Assembly: GCA_031259505.1 (NCBI GenBank)
Contig: JAIRLL010000074.1
Location: forward strand, 1-5,694
Origin: Tannerella sp.
GTDB taxonomy: Bacteria; Bacteroidota; Bacteroidia; Bacteroidales; Tannerellaceae
DNA length: 5,694 bases
Reading direction: 5' to 3'
Shown here one piece after another: positions 1-5,694 of the stretch (positions within the stretch are counted from its first letter, which is position 1; each line of letters starts with the position of its first letter). The position numbers and the translations under genes are program-made. The notes below the pieces were generated by a model, which was not told where the DNA came from, did not search any database, and was given only the letters and a program-made list of their open reading frames with translations.

Positions 1-131
1 CCGGTTGCGCCGGCGGTGCGCACAGCGGAGGTTCCGCACTGCGTACCGCGGCGGCGACGCACTGCGCACTGCGAGGGCACCGCGGTACGCACTGTGACCG
101 CCTCACGGTGCGCAGTGCATCAGGGGCCTTG
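1..131. repeat. GC-rich degenerate 23-bp tandem array forming one large imperfect palindrome
   Basis: Five TGCGCA-like hexamers start at 17 (TGCGCA), 40 (TGCGTA), 63 (TGCGCA), 86 (TACGCA) and 109 (TGCGCA), each exactly 23 bases after the last. The 23-base units are related along their length: by hand, units 17 and 40 share 17 of 23 bases, and units 63 and 86 share 16 of 23. The last unit is weak. Bases 1-16 resemble the end of a unit, so the array may continue past the left edge. It is also palindromic: pairing base i with base 131-i gives about 36 Watson-Crick and 3 G/T pairs out of 53 over 13-118. This includes a perfect 12-bp arm (40-51 with 80-91) and outer 7-bp arms (17-23 with 108-114). 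The centre falls in the middle TGCGCA. It is far richer in GC than the leader that follows. The role is unknown; an interspersed intergenic repeat, a protein-binding array or a folded RNA are all possible. Confidence 0.8.
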
Positions 132-160
132 TATGGAGACAGGAAAACAGTCTCCGTATA
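130..160 (+). other. Hairpin in the intergenic leader, 11-bp stem
   Basis: Bases 130-140 pair with 150-160: 11 pairs including two G/U wobbles, with a continuous GGAGAC/GTCTCC core and a 9-base A-rich loop (141-149). It marks the switch from the GC-rich array to A/T-rich leader. No U-run follows the 3' arm, so it is not a textbook intrinsic terminator. It may be a leader structure or the 3' end of an upstream transcript. Confidence 0.5.
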
Positions 161-186
161 TTCAGAAAATAATCATTTAAAACAAT

Positions 187-243
187 ATGCCTATGGAAGA
201 AACGGAAGAATTTGAAATTAACAAAAGGACGGCCGGGAAATAA
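187..243 (+). CDS. Possible 18-residue leader peptide upstream of the susC-like gene
   Basis: A short open frame runs from ATG at 187 to TAA at 241-243 and would encode MPMEETEEFEINKRTAGK, an acidic peptide with no signal sequence or known motif that I recognise. An in-frame TAA at 178-180 shows it is not the tail of an upstream gene. A second in-frame ATG lies at 193. The start is preceded by an A/T-rich stretch, ATCATTTAAAACAA (172-185), and a close variant (282-297) lies upstream of the susC-like start, so both share a similar initiation context. The stop codon lies in the 5' arm of the 230-263 hairpin, so a terminating ribosome would cover that arm and keep it open. This would suit a leader peptide controlling the hairpin, but an open frame this short can easily arise by chance. 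No homologue is known to me. Confidence 0.25.
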   Translation: MPMEETEEFEINKRTAGK

Positions 244-263
244 CCAGTATTGTTTCCCGGCCG
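230..263 (+). promoter_or_regulatory. Strong leader hairpin about 50 bases before the susC-like start
   Basis: Bases 230-243 pair with 250-263: 14 pairs with one G/U wobble, including a perfect 10-bp GC-rich block GGCCGGGAAA/TTTCCCGGCC (231-240 with 253-262), closed by a 6-base loop (244-249). No U-run follows on the plus strand, so it is not a standard terminator for rightward transcription. Read leftward, the arm is followed by GTCCTTTTGTT, a weak U-rich tail. It lies in the probable 5' untranslated leader of the susC-like gene and could control elongation, RNA stability or antisense pairing. The structure is seen directly; the role is inferred. Confidence 0.6.
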
Positions 264-265
264 GA

Positions 266-298
266 CAAATTTAACAGAAGTATCATTTGAAAAACAAA
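266..298 (-). promoter_or_regulatory. Possible leftward Bacteroidota promoter, antisense to the susC leader
   Basis: On the minus strand, TTTG (298-295) is followed after 21 bases by TAAATTTG (273-266). This matches the known Bacteroides housekeeping pattern of a -33 TTTG and a -7 TAnnTTTG. Transcription would start near 259-262 and run left through the 230-263 hairpin, the mini-ORF and the GC-rich array. The region is A/T-rich, so chance matches are plausible. No leftward gene is visible, so any product would be a non-coding or antisense RNA. Confidence 0.25.
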
Positions 299-314
299 TT
301 AAACTTTAAAAAAT

Positions 315-3300
315 ATGACAAAGAAATTAATTGATAGCACGAAAAATGCTAAACTAAAAAAACTTGTAAAAATCATGACGCTGTCCGCAATCCTCCTATT
401 GGCGGCTACGGATATGACGTTCGGCGGCGGCTATCCGTCGGCATCGGGCGAACCGGGACAGGCGAAGACTCGCATCACCGGTACGGTGGTTGACCGGACA
501 GGTGATCCGGTGATTGGGGCAAACATTGTAGAAAAAGGTGTGGCTTCCAACGGAACCGTAACCGATGTGGACGGTAAATTCAGCCTGAGTGTATCGCCAG
601 GGGCTACGCTGGTGGTTTCTTATATCGGGTATATCACGCAGGAAGTAAGCGTGTTATCTGCATTGGCAGGGGGTGATTTGCCTATAATCAGGCTTATAGA
701 AGACACGCGGGTGTTGGAAGACGTAATAGTGATCGGATATGGTACGGTCAAGAAAAGCGACTTGACAGGTTCCGTTGCGTCCGTATCTTCCGAGAAAGTT
801 ACTCAAGTGAAGGCCGTTTCCAATATTGCCCACGCCTTGCAGGGATTGGCAGCCGGCGTACAGGCCAACCAGCGTTCCGGACAACCCGGCGAATCCGTTA
901 TGATCAAAATCAGAGGAACCAATTCGATCGGTGCAAGCAATGCCCCTTTGTATGTAGTAGACGGTATGTTGCTTGAAAGTCTGAGCGCCCAGTTGAATCC
1001 CGGCGATATTCAAAACATTGAGATACTGAAAGACGCTTCGGCTACGGCAATTTACGGATCAAGAGGCGCCAATGGCGTGATAATGATTACTACAAAGAGA
1101 GGTGCGGAAGGCAAAGCGACGGTTAGCTACGACGGCTACTTTGGCGTGCAACAGTTGCGCAGGAAAATAGAATTGACCGATGCACGTGAATTTGCCACCC
1201 TTCAAAACGAAGTAGCAGCCAACGGCGGCGATCCCCTGCCCTGGACTGCCGCACAGATTGAAGCCCTGGGAAAAGGTACCGACTGGCAGGACGAGGTATA
1301 CCGTTCCGGAATGGTTCACAACCATGACATATCTGTGGCAGGAGGAGCGGGCAGTACAAAGTATTACTCTTCGCTCGGGTATTTCGACCAGGAAGGTATT
1401 ATACGGAACTCCGGCTTCGAACGCATTTCGTTCCGCATCAACGTGGATCAGAAAATATCCAAAAAAGTAGATTTATCTACCAACCTGTCCGTTCAAAACT
1501 CCAAATACGTTCAGGCGATATATTCGGGAGCGGACGGAGGCGGCGGCATTCCTTTCACTACGATGGTGATGCCCGCTACGCAGGGCATTTACAATGATGA
1601 CGGGACGTATACCCGTTTCACCGGCGTTTCATGGGGCGAAACCAACCCGGTAGGCCTCTCGAACGAAGTGTATAATCCAAACAATAGTCTCCGGATGATA
1701 GGGAATCTACGGCTGAATTACGAAATCGTCGACGGGTTAAGCCTGCGAATCAATGCGGGCATAGATCTCAATAACAGCAAGTCGGACTATTATGCCCCGT
1801 CTACGATCACGATCGGACAATCCAGCGAGGGAAACGGACGGGCATCCAAAAACTATTCGAACAGCATGTCTTTTCTGAACGAAAATCTGTTGACCTATAC
1901 GAAAACATTCGACGACCACAATCTGGATTTGCTGGGAGGTATTACTTATCAGTACGACCAGTCGGAAAATCTGAACAGTGGCACTGCCACCGGTTTCATC
2001 AATGATGTGTACCAAAACAACAATCTCGGCGCTGCTAACGTAAAGGCGCAGCCCAGTACAGGATATGGCGATGCCCAGTTGAATTCCTATCTGGGACGTA
2101 TCAATTACAATTACAAAAACAAATATTATGCAACAGTGACGGGACGTTATGATGGTTCGTCAAGATTCGGCGAAAACAACAAGTACGCCTTTTTCCCCTC
2201 CGGAGCGCTGGTCTGGCGGATTTCCGAAGAGGCTTTCATGCAGGAAATTGAATCCATATCCAATCTCAAACTGCGAACTTCCTACGGCATATCCGGAAAT
2301 CAGGCGATAAGCTCTTACCAGACGCTGGCGCGGCTGAACAACGTAAACGTCTATATGGGAGGACGGGATAATACCGGTTTCGTACAGGGATCGCTGGAAT
2401 ACAAGAATCTGAAATGGGAAAGCACCGGCCAGTTTGATATCGGCGTCGATTTGAACCTGCTGAATGACCGGATACAACTGACAGCCGATTTTTATAACAA
2501 GAAAACGAATGACTTGTTGCTGAACGTAACCATGCCTCCTTCGACCGGTTTCGGCAGCGTGCTGCAAAACGCCGGCTCCGTTCAAAATCGGGGATGGGAA
2601 TTTCAGGCGACTACCGTCAATGTAGACTGGAAAGATTTTAAATGGACATCCGTATTGACATTGATGCATAACCGGACTAAAGTACTCAGCCTCGGCTCGG
2701 ATGCTCTGGGCAATCCGATTACCTACAAGGAAATAGGTACGGGAGGCAACTGGTTTCCGATGTTATTGGGAGAGTCCATGCAGCAACTCTATGGCTACAT
2801 TGTGGATGGCGTTTACCAAAGCGACCAGGAGGCCGTTCAAAACGGCGAACCTACAAAAAAAGCAGGCGATTACAAATTCAGAGACACCGACGGGAGTGGT
2901 ATAGTAGATGGCGACGACCGGAGAATTGTGACAAACCTTGAGCCAAAACTGACGTTTGGTTTCAACAATACGCTTCGCTATAAAAATTTCGATCTGTCCA
3001 TTCTGTTCGTCGGCAGTTACGGCAATGATATTGTGAACGAGTTCCGGAAATACAACATCACCATGAACGGCAACTGGATGCCTTCGCGTGAAGCGTTCAA
3101 TAATCGCTGGCAGGGACCGGGCACCGGCAACAGCATCGACAAGCCATCGAAGGCAAGCGGCTCTTCTATCCGCGACTATGCCAACAGTTTGTGGGTAGAA
3201 GACGGTTCCTATCTGAAGATACGTGACATTACGCTGGGGTATACCTTTCCTTCCCTGAAGTTCGCTTCTTCGCTGTATGTTTACGTGAGCGCTCAAAATT

Positions 3301-3431
3301 GGCTGACCTGGACATCCTATTCCGGTTACGACCCGGAAGCGTCCTGGAGTTCGGCAACCATCAACGGATGGGACAGAGGCGTCTATCCATCCACAAAATC
3401 CATTACCGGAGGATTGAAAGTTACATTCTAA
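315..3431 (+). CDS. SusC/RagA-family TonB-dependent outer-membrane transporter
   Basis: This is the outer-membrane barrel of a SusCD glycan importer, which takes in oligosaccharides using energy from TonB-ExbBD. The 1038-residue length is typical. Residues 1-35 look like a signal peptide with a long Lys-rich start and a hydrophobic core, TLSAILLLAA. Residues 52-130 form a CarboxypepD_reg-like beta-sandwich (ITGTVVD, SYIGY). The TonB box region VLEDVIVIGYGTVKK is at 133-147. The plug domain runs about 148-263 and carries the family signatures YVVDG and IEILKDASATAIYGSRGANG. The rest is a 22-stranded-type barrel ending in a terminal Phe (LKVTF). No STN domain is present, so a FecR/ECF signalling role is less likely. 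An acidic EF-hand-like loop, DTDGSGIVDGDD (857-868), is common in this family and may bind calcium. The ATG at 315 follows the A/T-rich context usual in Bacteroidota; Met21 is a possible but less likely start. The frame is intact. The substrate cannot be read from the sequence. Confidence 0.97.
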   Translation: MTKKLIDSTKNAKLKKLVKIMTLSAILLLAATDMTFGGGYPSASGEPGQAKTRITGTVVDRTGDPVIGANIVEKGVASNGTVTDVDGKFSLSVSPGATLVVSYIGYITQEVSVLSALAGGDLPIIRLIEDTRVLEDVIVIGYGTVKKSDLTGSVASVSSEKVTQVKAVSNIAHALQGLAAGVQANQRSGQPGESVMIKIRGTNSIGASNAPLYVVDGMLLESLSAQLNPGDIQNIEILKDASATAIYGSRGANGVIMITTKRGAEGKATVSYDGYFGVQQLRRKIELTDAREFATLQNEVAANGGDPLPWTAAQIEALGKGTDWQDEVYRSGMVHNHDISVAGGAGSTKYYSSLGYFDQEGIIRNSGFERISFRINVDQKISKKVDLSTNLSVQNSKYVQAIYSGADGGGGIPFTTMVMPATQGIYNDDGTYTRFTGVSWGETNPVGLSNEVYNPNNSLRMIGNLRLNYEIVDGLSLRINAGIDLNNSKSDYYAPSTITIGQSSEGNGRASKNYSNSMSFLNENLLTYTKTFDDHNLDLLGGITYQYDQSENLNSGTATGFINDVYQNNNLGAANVKAQPSTGYGDAQLNSYLGRINYNYKNKYYATVTGRYDGSSRFGENNKYAFFPSGALVWRISEEAFMQEIESISNLKLRTSYGISGNQAISSYQTLARLNNVNVYMGGRDNTGFVQGSLEYKNLKWESTGQFDIGVDLNLLNDRIQLTADFYNKKTNDLLLNVTMPPSTGFGSVLQNAGSVQNRGWEFQATTVNVDWKDFKWTSVLTLMHNRTKVLSLGSDALGNPITYKEIGTGGNWFPMLLGESMQQLYGYIVDGVYQSDQEAVQNGEPTKKAGDYKFRDTDGSGIVDGDDRRIVTNLEPKLTFGFNNTLRYKNFDLSILFVGSYGNDIVNEFRKYNITMNGNWMPSREAFNNRWQGPGTGNSIDKPSKASGSSIRDYANSLWVEDGSYLKIRDITLGYTFPSLKFASSLYVYVSAQNWLTWTSYSGYDPEASWSSATINGWDRGVYPSTKSITGGLKVTF

Positions 3432-3443
3432 ATTTCGAATCAA

Positions 3444-4874
3444 ATGAAAATAATTAATATTAGAACTATGAAAATGAGATATTTTTCTATACTGCTGGTT
3501 TTTGCCGGATTATTCCATGGCTGTTCGCTGGAGGAAGAGCCACGGACGTTTATCAGTCCGAATGCTTTTTTTACAGATGAAGCAAGCTATGATGCGGCAG
3601 TCGTCGGGATCTATTCCAATGTAGGTGGCGCATGGGAGTTGACGATGACGGAAATGTTTTCCGATATCTACGATGTGCCTGACGAATCTGCGGAACAGGC
3701 ATTGCCTGCATATCAAAACAATACGCAACCTTTCTTCTATAATGTCAGAGGTCTCTGGTCAACAGGATATACCATCGCGAAAAACGCCAATTTCGTGATC
3801 AGTAAAATCCCGGATGATTATCCCCGGTTAATTGCCGAAGCCCGTTTCCTTCGCGCGTATGCCTATTTCTATCTGGTACAGTTTTACGGAGATCTTCCAC
3901 TGCGCAAAACGCCTGTTGAAGATTATGCCGAGGTACAGTTAGCCAAAAGCAGCGAACAGGAAATATACGATTTCATTCTGGAAGACCTGCTTTATGCCGA
4001 AAGCAACCTGCCCGACCAGGCGCCCCTGGAAGGCAGAGCACATAAAGGAGCGGCAACGGCATTGCTGGCCAAAGTATATCTCACCATGGCCGGAAACCCG
4101 TTGAACAGGACAGAGTATTTTGCCACCGCCCGCGACAAGGCGCTGGCCGTTATCAATTCCGGAAGATATTCGCTGCCGGAAACGTATGCGGATGTGTTTC
4201 ACACGACGAACTATTCTCCGGAAGTGATCTGGGGGAAAGTATACGATCCGCAGAAGGGAGGTAACAGTATTACAGGCGTTACGATGACTTCGGCAGGCTA
4301 CAAACCGATCTTGCTTCCCGCACCCTGGTTTATCAACAGTTTCAGCGCCGGCGATCAGAGGACGGAATGGGGAATCAACGAAGGCTACGTAGACCCCGGC
4401 GGAAATGTCCTGAAAACATTCTTCCAGAAATTTGTGAATAATGCGAACATTGATGCCGATTTGTCGGTCAGCGCCATGATTACAAGTTATCCGGTACCCA
4501 TCCTGCGGCTGGCGGAAATGTACCTGATTGCGGCAGAGGCCGAGAATGAAGTAAACGGCCCGGCACAGGCCTATTCGTATATAAACAAAATCAGATGGAG
4601 AGCGCGAACGGACAAAAACGATCCGGCCTCTGTCCCGGATTTGGCGAATCTTACGAAAGAACAGTTTCGTGAAGCCGTATATCTGGAACGCAAACATGAA
4701 TTGCATCTGGAAGGTTCTACCTGGATGGATTTGAAGAGGACAAACAATCTTCAAAGAATACAGGAGATTCGCGGAAATACTCTGGTGCATCCCATCGGAG
4801 TTTACAACCAGAGATGGCCGATTCCGGATACGGAAATTACCAACAATAATATTGAACAAAATCCGTTACCCTGA
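3444..4874 (+). CDS. SusD/RagB-family surface glycan-binding lipoprotein
   Basis: This is the surface lipoprotein partner of the upstream SusC-like transporter. In this family SusD forms a hinged lid that binds the oligosaccharide and delivers it to the barrel. The 476-residue length is within the usual range. A hydrophobic segment (13-24) leads to Cys27 in FHGCSLEEEP. The box is loose, with Phe at -3 and His at -2, but the acidic EEE just after the Cys fits a Bacteroidota lipoprotein surface-export signal. The N-terminal SusD-like domain carries SPNAFFTDEASYDAAVVGIY (39-58) and RFLRAYAYFYLVQFYGDLPL (134-153). The C-terminal SusD/RagB domain carries ILRLAEMYLIAAEAENEV (353-370) and YLERKHELHLEGSTWMDLKR (413-432). 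It ends in EQNPLP, a variant of the common QNP-G-Y ending. The start is 12 bases after the susC-like stop, so co-transcription is very likely. In-frame ATGs at 3468 and 3474 would also give good signal peptides; 3444 is kept as the longest start. Confidence 0.96.
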   Translation: MKIINIRTMKMRYFSILLVFAGLFHGCSLEEEPRTFISPNAFFTDEASYDAAVVGIYSNVGGAWELTMTEMFSDIYDVPDESAEQALPAYQNNTQPFFYNVRGLWSTGYTIAKNANFVISKIPDDYPRLIAEARFLRAYAYFYLVQFYGDLPLRKTPVEDYAEVQLAKSSEQEIYDFILEDLLYAESNLPDQAPLEGRAHKGAATALLAKVYLTMAGNPLNRTEYFATARDKALAVINSGRYSLPETYADVFHTTNYSPEVIWGKVYDPQKGGNSITGVTMTSAGYKPILLPAPWFINSFSAGDQRTEWGINEGYVDPGGNVLKTFFQKFVNNANIDADLSVSAMITSYPVPILRLAEMYLIAAEAENEVNGPAQAYSYINKIRWRARTDKNDPASVPDLANLTKEQFREAVYLERKHELHLEGSTWMDLKRTNNLQRIQEIRGNTLVHPIGVYNQRWPIPDTEITNNNIEQNPLP

Positions 4875-4883
4875 TATTGAATA

Positions 4884-4920
4884 ATAAACTATTCCGGACA
4901 TGGCGTCCGGAATGGTTTAT
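4884..4920 (+). other. 16-bp intercistronic hairpin between the susD-like and GH29-like genes
   Basis: Bases 4884-4899 pair with 4905-4920: 16 consecutive pairs with a single G/U wobble (4890 with 4914), including a perfect ATTCCGGAC/GTCCGGAAT block, closed by a 5-base loop (4900-4904). It begins 9 bases after the susD-like stop. The 3' arm itself ends UUUAU, but no U-run follows, so full termination is uncertain. It could be a partial terminator, an RNA-processing site, or a 3'-end stabiliser giving more susCD message than enzyme message. An in-frame ATG at 4923 sits directly against the stem, which argues against its use as the start of the next gene. Confidence 0.65.
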
Positions 4921-4952
4921 CCATGTCAGAAAAAACAAAAAACATTTATGCA

Positions 4953-5694
4953 ATGAGAAACTGTATATTATTACTGTGTATTCTATTCCCGGTTTCCTGT
5001 TTTTCAGAAGGAACCACGGGTAAATTTACTGTCGACAGCGACGGGCTGACCGTACTGATGGCAAAAGATGCCGTTTTGCAGGGCGGATTAAAGCCTTATC
5101 GAATTGAGCCGGTCAAGGCTTTTTGGGTCGAAAACTGGACGGACTCAAGCCAGCGTTTCACATGGGAACTGTCCGCTGCACGCAAGGGACTTTACAAAGT
5201 GAATGTATTGTATGCATCCGACGACAATGCGTCCGGTGCGGACAAAAAAATATCCATTGAGATTGACGTCAACGGGAAAAAATCGACGATGGAAATTCCT
5301 CATCCTTCTTCTTCCTGGAGCCGATATGCACTGAACCAAACCCTCGAACTTGAGGATGGCAATAACAGCCTGTCACTCGGTTTGTCGCCGGCATCCGGCG
5401 AAGGTCATTCGCTGCAGCTATACTCCATCGAGCTGCTGCAGCCGCAGGTCGAAAAGCAAATCGCGGAAAGAGCCGCCCGGCTTCAGAGCCGTCCCCAGTG
5501 GTTTTCAGACGCCCGGTACGGGTTCTTTTTCCACTGGAACTCCAAAAGCATGCCCCGCAGAGGCGACGCCCTGACCTACAATGAGGCCGTCGAATCGTTC
5601 GATGTGGCGTCCTTTGCCAAAACCGTCCATGAAGGCGGCGCAGACTTTATCATATTCACCACAAGCTGGGCGGAATATTACTTCCCCGCACCGT
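4953..5694 (+). CDS. Secreted GH29-like (alpha-L-fucosidase superfamily) protein with N-terminal CBM-like domain, 3' end cut by the window
   Basis: The frame is open from ATG 4953 to the window edge, giving 247 whole codons. Residues 1-18 form a short signal peptide (NCILLLCILFPVSCFSE). Cys16 could be lipidated, but Pro at -3 makes the lipobox poor. Residues about 40-163 look like a beta-sandwich carbohydrate-binding domain, with alternating beta strands and FWVENWTD, GLYKVNVLYA and a terminal LQLYSIELLQP. After a charged linker (166-180), WFSDARYGFFFHW (183-195) closely resembles the first strand of GH29, usually WFxDAxFGxFxHWG, whose His contacts fucose. FDVASFAKTVHEGGADFIIFTTSW (216-239) then matches the GH29 helix and strand that normally end in HHDGF; here that motif is TSWAEYYFPAP. 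The catalytic Asp region lies outside the window. Lying 78 bases after the susD-like gene on the same strand, it probably serves the same PUL. ATG 4923 (in frame, ten codons earlier) is an alternative start. Fucosidase activity is not established; a divergent or non-catalytic member is possible. Confidence 0.8.
   Translation, partial: MRNCILLLCILFPVSCFSEGTTGKFTVDSDGLTVLMAKDAVLQGGLKPYRIEPVKAFWVENWTDSSQRFTWELSAARKGLYKVNVLYASDDNASGADKKISIEIDVNGKKSTMEIPHPSSSWSRYALNQTLELEDGNNSLSLGLSPASGEGHSLQLYSIELLQPQVEKQIAERAARLQSRPQWFSDARYGFFFHWNSKSMPRRGDALTYNEAVESFDVASFAKTVHEGGADFIIFTTSWAEYYFPAP

Noticed and set aside
17..114. CRISPR array in the GC-rich repeat
   Set aside because: The units are contiguous and degenerate, with a 23-bp period and no unique spacers, which does not fit a repeat-spacer array.
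1..180. Plus-strand frame open from base 1 to TAA at 178-180, possibly the tail of an upstream gene
   Set aside because: The translation is rich in Arg, Cys and His and mirrors the GC-rich repeat; another frame is open to about 212 as well. GC-rich palindromic DNA stays open in several frames by chance. A real C-terminus cannot be excluded without the sequence to the left.
230..263. Intrinsic terminator on the plus strand
   Set aside because: The stem is strong but is followed by GACAAATTTAAC with no U-run, and it lies in the leader of the downstream gene; a regulatory hairpin is a safer call.
281..289. TATCATTTG as a rightward -7 promoter box for the susC-like gene
   Set aside because: It has three bases rather than two between TA and TTTG, and no TTTG lies at the proper distance upstream, so I do not call it.
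2763..3443. Minus-strand 226-codon open frame opposite the susC-like gene
   Set aside because: It overlaps a clear SusC-family barrel domain and its translation shows no recognisable domain or signal; it is a shadow of the coding strand.
3939..4859. Minus-strand 306-codon open frame opposite the susD-like gene
   Set aside because: It is antisense to conserved SusD motifs, has the Cys/Arg/Phe-rich look of reverse-strand translation, and has no neighbours on that strand.
4923..4952. ATG at 4923 as the start of the GH29-like gene
   Set aside because: It abuts the 16-bp hairpin and adds a charged stretch, MSEKTKNIYA, before the signal core. ATG 4953 has an A/T-rich unpaired upstream region and places the hydrophobic core correctly, though 4923 remains possible.

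Overview
The window looks like part of a polysaccharide utilization locus (PUL) from a member of the Bacteroidota, most likely Bacteroidales. The evidence is an adjacent SusC-like TonB-dependent transporter and SusD-like lipoprotein, A/T-rich start regions without a Shine-Dalgarno sequence, and a downstream secreted glycosidase-like gene. No sequence search was possible, so the species and the glycan are not identified.

Layout. Bases 1-314 contain no convincing full-length gene but are highly structured. Bases 1-131 form a GC-rich, degenerate tandem array with a 23-bp period. It is also a large imperfect palindrome centred between bases 65 and 66. An A/T-rich leader follows, with two hairpins (130-160 and 230-263), a possible 18-codon leader ORF (187-243) whose stop codon lies inside the second hairpin, and a possible leftward promoter (298 to 266). 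Bases 315-3431 encode a 1038-residue SusC-family outer-membrane transporter. Twelve bases later, 3444-4874 encode a 476-residue SusD-family lipoprotein. A 16-bp hairpin (4884-4920) fills the gap before a third gene (4953 to beyond the window end). That gene encodes a secreted protein with a beta-rich, CBM-like N-terminal domain followed by the start of a divergent GH29 (alpha-L-fucosidase-like) catalytic domain.

How they work together (inferred from family knowledge). The SusD lipoprotein sits on the cell surface as a lid over the SusC barrel, and together they import oligosaccharides using TonB energy. The third protein would act on the same glycan. All three genes are co-directional with short gaps and no convincing internal promoter, so one transcript is likely, with the 4884-4920 hairpin as a possible point of differential expression. 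No regulator (HTCS, SusR-like or ECF sigma/anti-sigma) is visible; it may lie outside the window.

The most unusual material is the 23-bp-phased palindromic array and the leader of the susC-like gene. The two main genes are ordinary members of well-known families.
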